This document shows positions 60,672 to 64,000 of a DNA stretch of 64,000 nt, in pieces. How positions within the stretch are numbered: the first letter of the stretch is position 1; each line of letters starts with the position of its first letter. The DNA is taken from the NCBI RefSeq assembly GCF_022811725.1, contig NZ_CP094527.1:3906001-3970000 (forward strand), written 5' to 3'. Origin of the DNA: Mucilaginibacter sp. SMC90. Its GTDB lineage: Bacteria > Bacteroidota > Bacteroidia > Sphingobacteriales > Sphingobacteriaceae. The position numbers and the translations under genes are program-made. The notes under the pieces are model-generated. The model saw only the letters and a program-made list of their open reading frames with translations, made no database searches and was not told the origin of the DNA.

Positions 60672-62717
60672 TTATTTTGTTTTATTTTTTAGATAATTAT
60701 ATATTTCAATTTGCGCCCTGTGGCTTTCGGGCGAATTTGTTTTGTGGTATTTATTGGTATTCTGACTGTTGATTTCGCGGGCTTTGGTATTGTCTTCAAG
60801 CTGAATATCTATAATATCCCGGATCTCTTCCTGCAACTTTTCATCGTAAATAGGGAAGCCAACTTCAACACGGTTGTCAATATTCCGGGTCATGAAATCG
60901 GCCGATGTCAGGTAGATAAGCTCCTTACCACCGTTGCAATAAATATGCACACGAGCGTGCTCAAGGTATTTATCTACAATACTTATCACCTCTATATTTT
61001 CACTGTAGCCCTTCACCCCTGCTATTAAACAGCACATGCCCCTGATGATCATCTTGATCTTTACACCGGCATTGCTGGCCTGGTAAAGTTTGTTGATCAG
61101 GTCCTCGTCGGCGAGGCTGTTCATTTTCAGGATCATATATGCTTGCTTGCCGGCTTTTGCGTTTTTGATCTCATTGTCGATCAACCGGTAGATCGTAGGC
61201 CTTGAGTCTATCGGTGATACAATCAGACTTTTAAGCCCTTTGGGCAATAATCCTTTGTTGATAGCTTTAAAAACGTTAACCAGGTCATCAGTGATCTTTT
61301 TATTAGCTGTAAACAAGGTATGATCGGCATAGATCTGTGCCGTTTTTTCGTTGAAGTTACCTGTTGAAAGACAGGCATAATAAGCCAGCTTACCTTTTTC
61401 TGTGCGGCTTACCAAACATATTTTTGAGTGCACTTTATAACCAGGAACACCATACAGCACATTTACACCCTCCTCTTCAAGCCTGTTGCTCCAGTGAATA
61501 TTATTTTGCTCGTCAAAGCGGGCCCTTAATTCCACAAGGCAGTTTACTTTTTTGCCGTTTTTGGCGGCGTTGATCAAAGCGTGGATTACCCTTGAGTTTT
61601 CGGCCAAACGATATACAGCAATGCTGATCTCTTTCACCTTGGGATCAATGGCTGCTTCACGTAAAAAGTGGATCACATAATCGTATGATTGATAAGGCGT
61701 ACTTACCAGGTAATCCTTTTTAGCGATAAGGCCTATCAGGCTTTTACCAAACGACAGATCGGCAACAGGCAGTGGTATATATTTACTATATTCAAGTTCA
61801 GGGCCGCCAACGTTTGGAAACGAAATAAAATTCTTAAAATTATGGTACCTGTTGCCCGGGATGAGGCTTTCACCATGCAGCCCCATTTTACTTACCAGGT
61901 ACTTCAGCATGTCCATAGGCATGTCTGAGTCATACAGTAAGCGCATTGGTTTTCCTTTTTTTCGCTTCTGAAGGCTCTTGGCCAACGAGTCGACAAATTT
62001 CTCACTTACCTCCTTATCCAGGTCAAGCTCTGCATCGCGGGTAAGCTGAATAGAGTATGCCTCAATACTATCGTGTTCAAAAATGAAAAAGATATCCTCC
62101 AAACTATACCTGATGATATCATCAAGCAGGATAATAAACTTCAGGTTGTTGGTATCCGGAAGTTTGACAAACCGCGAAAGGTTATCTGGAAACTCGATAA
62201 GGGCAAACCTCGTTTTTTTATTAGTGGTAAGCTTTACAAAAAAATAAACGGCCCTGTCCCTGAGCTCAGGCAGCGGTAAAGTATCATTGAGCATGATGGG
62301 CACTAATGTAGCCAGCAGCTTCTCCCTGAAATAGTTTTTCACGAAGGTTCCCCGGGTTACGTTAAGCTGCTTATCATTCAGAATAAAGATCTTTTCTTCG
62401 GCCAGCTGCTTAACAATAATGTTTTCGTAAAGATTATTGAATTTGCGTTCCTGCCTCACTACGATATTCTTGATCTGGTTAAGTACCTTTTTAGGATTAT
62501 AACCAAGTATCTCCTTTGATTTTTCGTTAAGGGCAGCTAAACGAGTGAGTGTAGCAACCCTTACACGGTAAAACTCATCGAGGTTGGATGAAAATATGGC
62601 TAAAAAACGGATCCTGTCAATCAGGGGCACTGTTGGGTCTGCAGCTTCCTGCAAAACCCTGTCGTTAAAATACAACCAACTTATTTCTCTGTTAATTAAA
62701 GGAGCCTGTTTATCCAT
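60672..62717 (-). CDS. ppk1: Polyphosphate kinase 1
   Basis: 681 residues, four-domain PPK1. It makes polyphosphate from ATP. N-terminal NREISWLYFNDRVLQEA, the phosphohistidine region GYKVHSKICLV and the second catalytic His in EHARVHIYCNGG, plus LTSADFMTRNIDNRVEVGFPI, are clear. Forms a two-gene unit with ppx, placing synthesis and breakdown of polyphosphate together. Confidence 0.97.
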   Translation of the reverse strand: MDKQAPLINREISWLYFNDRVLQEAADPTVPLIDRIRFLAIFSSNLDEFYRVRVATLTRLAALNEKSKEILGYNPKKVLNQIKNIVVRQERKFNNLYENIIVKQLAEEKIFILNDKQLNVTRGTFVKNYFREKLLATLVPIMLNDTLPLPELRDRAVYFFVKLTTNKKTRFALIEFPDNLSRFVKLPDTNNLKFIILLDDIIRYSLEDIFFIFEHDSIEAYSIQLTRDAELDLDKEVSEKFVDSLAKSLQKRKKGKPMRLLYDSDMPMDMLKYLVSKMGLHGESLIPGNRYHNFKNFISFPNVGGPELEYSKYIPLPVADLSFGKSLIGLIAKKDYLVSTPYQSYDYVIHFLREAAIDPKVKEISIAVYRLAENSRVIHALINAAKNGKKVNCLVELRARFDEQNNIHWSNRLEEEGVNVLYGVPGYKVHSKICLVSRTEKGKLAYYACLSTGNFNEKTAQIYADHTLFTANKKITDDLVNVFKAINKGLLPKGLKSLIVSPIDSRPTIYRLIDNEIKNAKAGKQAYMILKMNSLADEDLINKLYQASNAGVKIKMIIRGMCCLIAGVKGYSENIEVISIVDKYLEHARVHIYCNGGKELIYLTSADFMTRNIDNRVEVGFPIYDEKLQEEIRDIIDIQLEDNTKAREINSQNTNKYHKTNSPESHRAQIEIYNYLKNKTK

Positions 62718-62849
62718 AAAAATTCTTGCTTTACAGCCAGATGTTACAAATCTGCTTATTTATTTGTTAACTTAATATTAACTCATGAGGAATTAACCGG
62801 TTTTCGTTCACCATTATTTATTGCAGAAATTAAACAAATTGTTGCAATA

Positions 62850-62881
62850 TTGCACTGTGTGTTAACAATACATTAGTTTTG
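62850..62881 (+). promoter_or_regulatory. Promoter of yajQ
   Basis: -33 TTG at 62850-62852 and -7 TAGTTTTG at 62874-62881, spacing 21 nt; ATG 28 nt further. Confidence 0.65.
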
Positions 62882-62909
62882 CAAAACATTTATAACCAAT
62901 ACACTACTT

Positions 62910-63401
62910 ATGCCAACATTTGATATAGTTAGTAAGATAGACGGGCAAACGCTTGATAACGCGATAAATACCGCCAAAAAAGAGATCCTGAACCGTTATG
63001 ATTTTAACGATTCAAAAAGTACTATCGACCTCGATAAGAAAACAAACGAGGTAACGATAGTTACAGAAAATGATATGCGCCTTAAAGCCATACAAGACAG
63101 CATTATCAGCCGCATGGTAAAGCAGCACCTTGATCCCAAAGCACTTGATTTTGGTAAAGAACAATACGCTTCTGGCAACATGATCCGTAAGGAAATTAAA
63201 ATCAGAGAAGGTATAGACAAAGAGGCCGCCAAAAAGATAGTGAAGAAAATTAAAGACAGCGGCCTTAAAGTACAGGCATCAATCATGGACGATCAGGTAC
63301 GTGTGCAAGGCAAAAAAATAGATGATTTGCAGGCCGTTATCAGCCTGTGCCGTGCAGAAGATTTTGGCCAGCCATTGCAATACATCAATATGAGGGACTA
63401 A
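62910..63401 (+). CDS. yajQ: YajQ-family nucleotide-binding protein
   Basis: 163 residues, full length. Two ferredoxin-like halves: MPTFDIVSKIDGQTLDNAINTAKKEILNRYDF at the start and VKKIKDSGLKVQASIMDDQVRVQGKKIDDLQ near the end. Members bind cyclic di-GMP or RNA in some species; role here not shown. Followed by a strong terminator. Confidence 0.96.
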   Translation: MPTFDIVSKIDGQTLDNAINTAKKEILNRYDFNDSKSTIDLDKKTNEVTIVTENDMRLKAIQDSIISRMVKQHLDPKALDFGKEQYASGNMIRKEIKIREGIDKEAAKKIVKKIKDSGLKVQASIMDDQVRVQGKKIDDLQAVISLCRAEDFGQPLQYINMRD

Positions 63402-63444
63402 TCAATTTCAGAAATATAATTTTGTGCTTTAAAACCAACTTAAG

Positions 63445-63475
63445 GAGGTATTCTCAACGGGATACCTCTTTTTTA
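63445..63475 (+). terminator. Terminator of yajQ
   Basis: Stem GAGGTAT/ATACCTC (63445-63451 with 63462-63468) followed by seven T. Confidence 0.85.
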
Positions 63476-63670
63476 TTAAACTCAATTATCAAATAATAAT
63501 TCAACTGGCTTCGCTTAAATGCGATGACTGTTCCTTTTGTAGCGCCCGGAGCCGCCCTTCGGATCTTTATAATAAAGGGTACTAATGACAATGCCGAAAG
63601 TGTAATATCTGTTGGCACATAGGGATCAAAACCGCCCTTTTTGCAATAGGGACGGTTTATAGGGATCTAT
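63476..63670. other. Spacer between yajQ and the HopJ-like gene
   Basis: 195 nt without a gene or clear hairpin; contains direct echoes of AGGGATC/GGGACGGTTT words. Nothing else recognised. Confidence 0.4.
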
Positions 63671-64000
63671 TTAGGCCTGTTCTGATTTTGGTATCAGCGC
63701 CTCTCCTTCAAATTCAATTCCTTCCCAGCCATGGGCCATAAACTGCCGGATATTCTGATGATCTGACCCGTTAGGCGTTGCCACTACAGCCTTATAATGT
63801 TCTGCAAATAAGCAAAGTGTATCTGCTTCAATAAGGTTATTGATTTGTGCAAACGCGAAAACCCTGGCGCTTCCCTGATTTTGGGTGGTTTCGTTATAAA
63901 CATCACCATTTTTAAATGCGGTTGGCTGATGCTGATAGTAAACCGCTATAAATTCGATTACTTCATTAAATGTTGCAGTACCTTCTTTTAAGGCGATAAG
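63671..64000 (-). CDS. HopJ-type III effector family protein (5' partial)
   Basis: 109 residues up to the stop at 63671-63673, cut at the right edge. The pattern FNEVIEFIAVYYQHQPTAFKNGDVYNETTQNQGSARVFAFAQI...DHQNIRQFMAHGWEGIEFEG is the HopJ domain. Despite its name from a Pseudomonas syringae effector, this domain occurs as a free-standing cytoplasmic protein in many bacteria without type III secretion; its role is unknown. The start codon is outside the window. Confidence 0.88.
   Translation of the reverse strand, partial: LIALKEGTATFNEVIEFIAVYYQHQPTAFKNGDVYNETTQNQGSARVFAFAQINNLIEADTLCLFAEHYKAVVATPNGSDHQNIRQFMAHGWEGIEFEGEALIPKSEQA

Overview
The window is a stretch of chromosome from a member of the Bacteroidota, most likely the family Sphingobacteriaceae (Mucilaginibacter/Pedobacter type). 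This rests on gene content (MCC-type carboxyltransferase, reg_prop hybrid kinase, tandem DUF1080 protein, SSS sugar symporter with xylA/xylB), on promoters of the phylum's TAnnTTTG form, on the lack of strong Shine-Dalgarno sequences, and on word-like degenerate intergenic repeats. Genus is inference. No rRNA, tRNA or CRISPR array was seen.

Layout. 1-5.5 kb: C-terminal part of a GH20 hexosaminidase, a lipoprotein, an acyl-CoA carboxyltransferase, a LOG-family hydrolase and a secreted protein. 5.5-13.9 kb: guaB with a duplicated terminator, a paired M16 protease, small proteins, a large lipoprotein and gpmA. 14-24.7 kb: acetate transporter/SRPBCC/HAD operon, response regulator, thioesterase, xerD back to back with aroQ, an MscS channel, an envelope pair (GT2 plus LpxL-type acyltransferase), WbqC and CorA. 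24.8-27.2 kb: msrA, DUF3820, MBL hydrolase and a small ORF.

27.2-37.7 kb is a sugar-acid and pentose block, all on the minus strand apart from its regulator. xylB-xylA-SSS symporter (xylose) is followed by uxaC-kdgK-eda-MFS (hexuronate to KDG to KDPG to pyruvate), with a LacI regulator and its palindromic operator divergent from xylB. Together they suit breakdown products of glucuronoxylan, but the reductase and dehydratase between uxaC and kdgK are not here. An intact IS481-type element follows at 37.75-38.80 kb, then cydAB.

41.5-45.5 kb holds a GntR regulator, a double-DUF1080 protein and a Tat-exported Gfo/Idh oxidoreductase, a set resembling 3-keto-glycoside clusters. Copies of a 90-bp palindromic repeat lie on both sides of the DUF1080 gene. 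45.7-51 kb: peptidoglycan-binding/CHAP-like protein, aldo/keto reductase, small proteins, CDGSH protein, truA, a degenerate DEAD-box protein and a VF530 protein. 51.2-64 kb: a 1433-residue hybrid histidine kinase, a lipoprotein, mqo, a MORN/TonB-C protein, ubiX-type flavin prenyltransferase, ppk-ppx, yajQ and a HopJ-family gene cut by the right edge.

I found no clear undescribed multi-gene system. The signals most worth following are: eight genes whose start codon lies only 2-6 nt after a TAnnTTTG promoter box (candidate leaderless mRNAs); the DEAD-box protein that has lost its catalytic motifs; the perfect 101-bp tandem duplication at the guaB terminator; the mobile-looking palindromic repeats; and the operator-like site shared by the LacI gene and the aldo/keto reductase.
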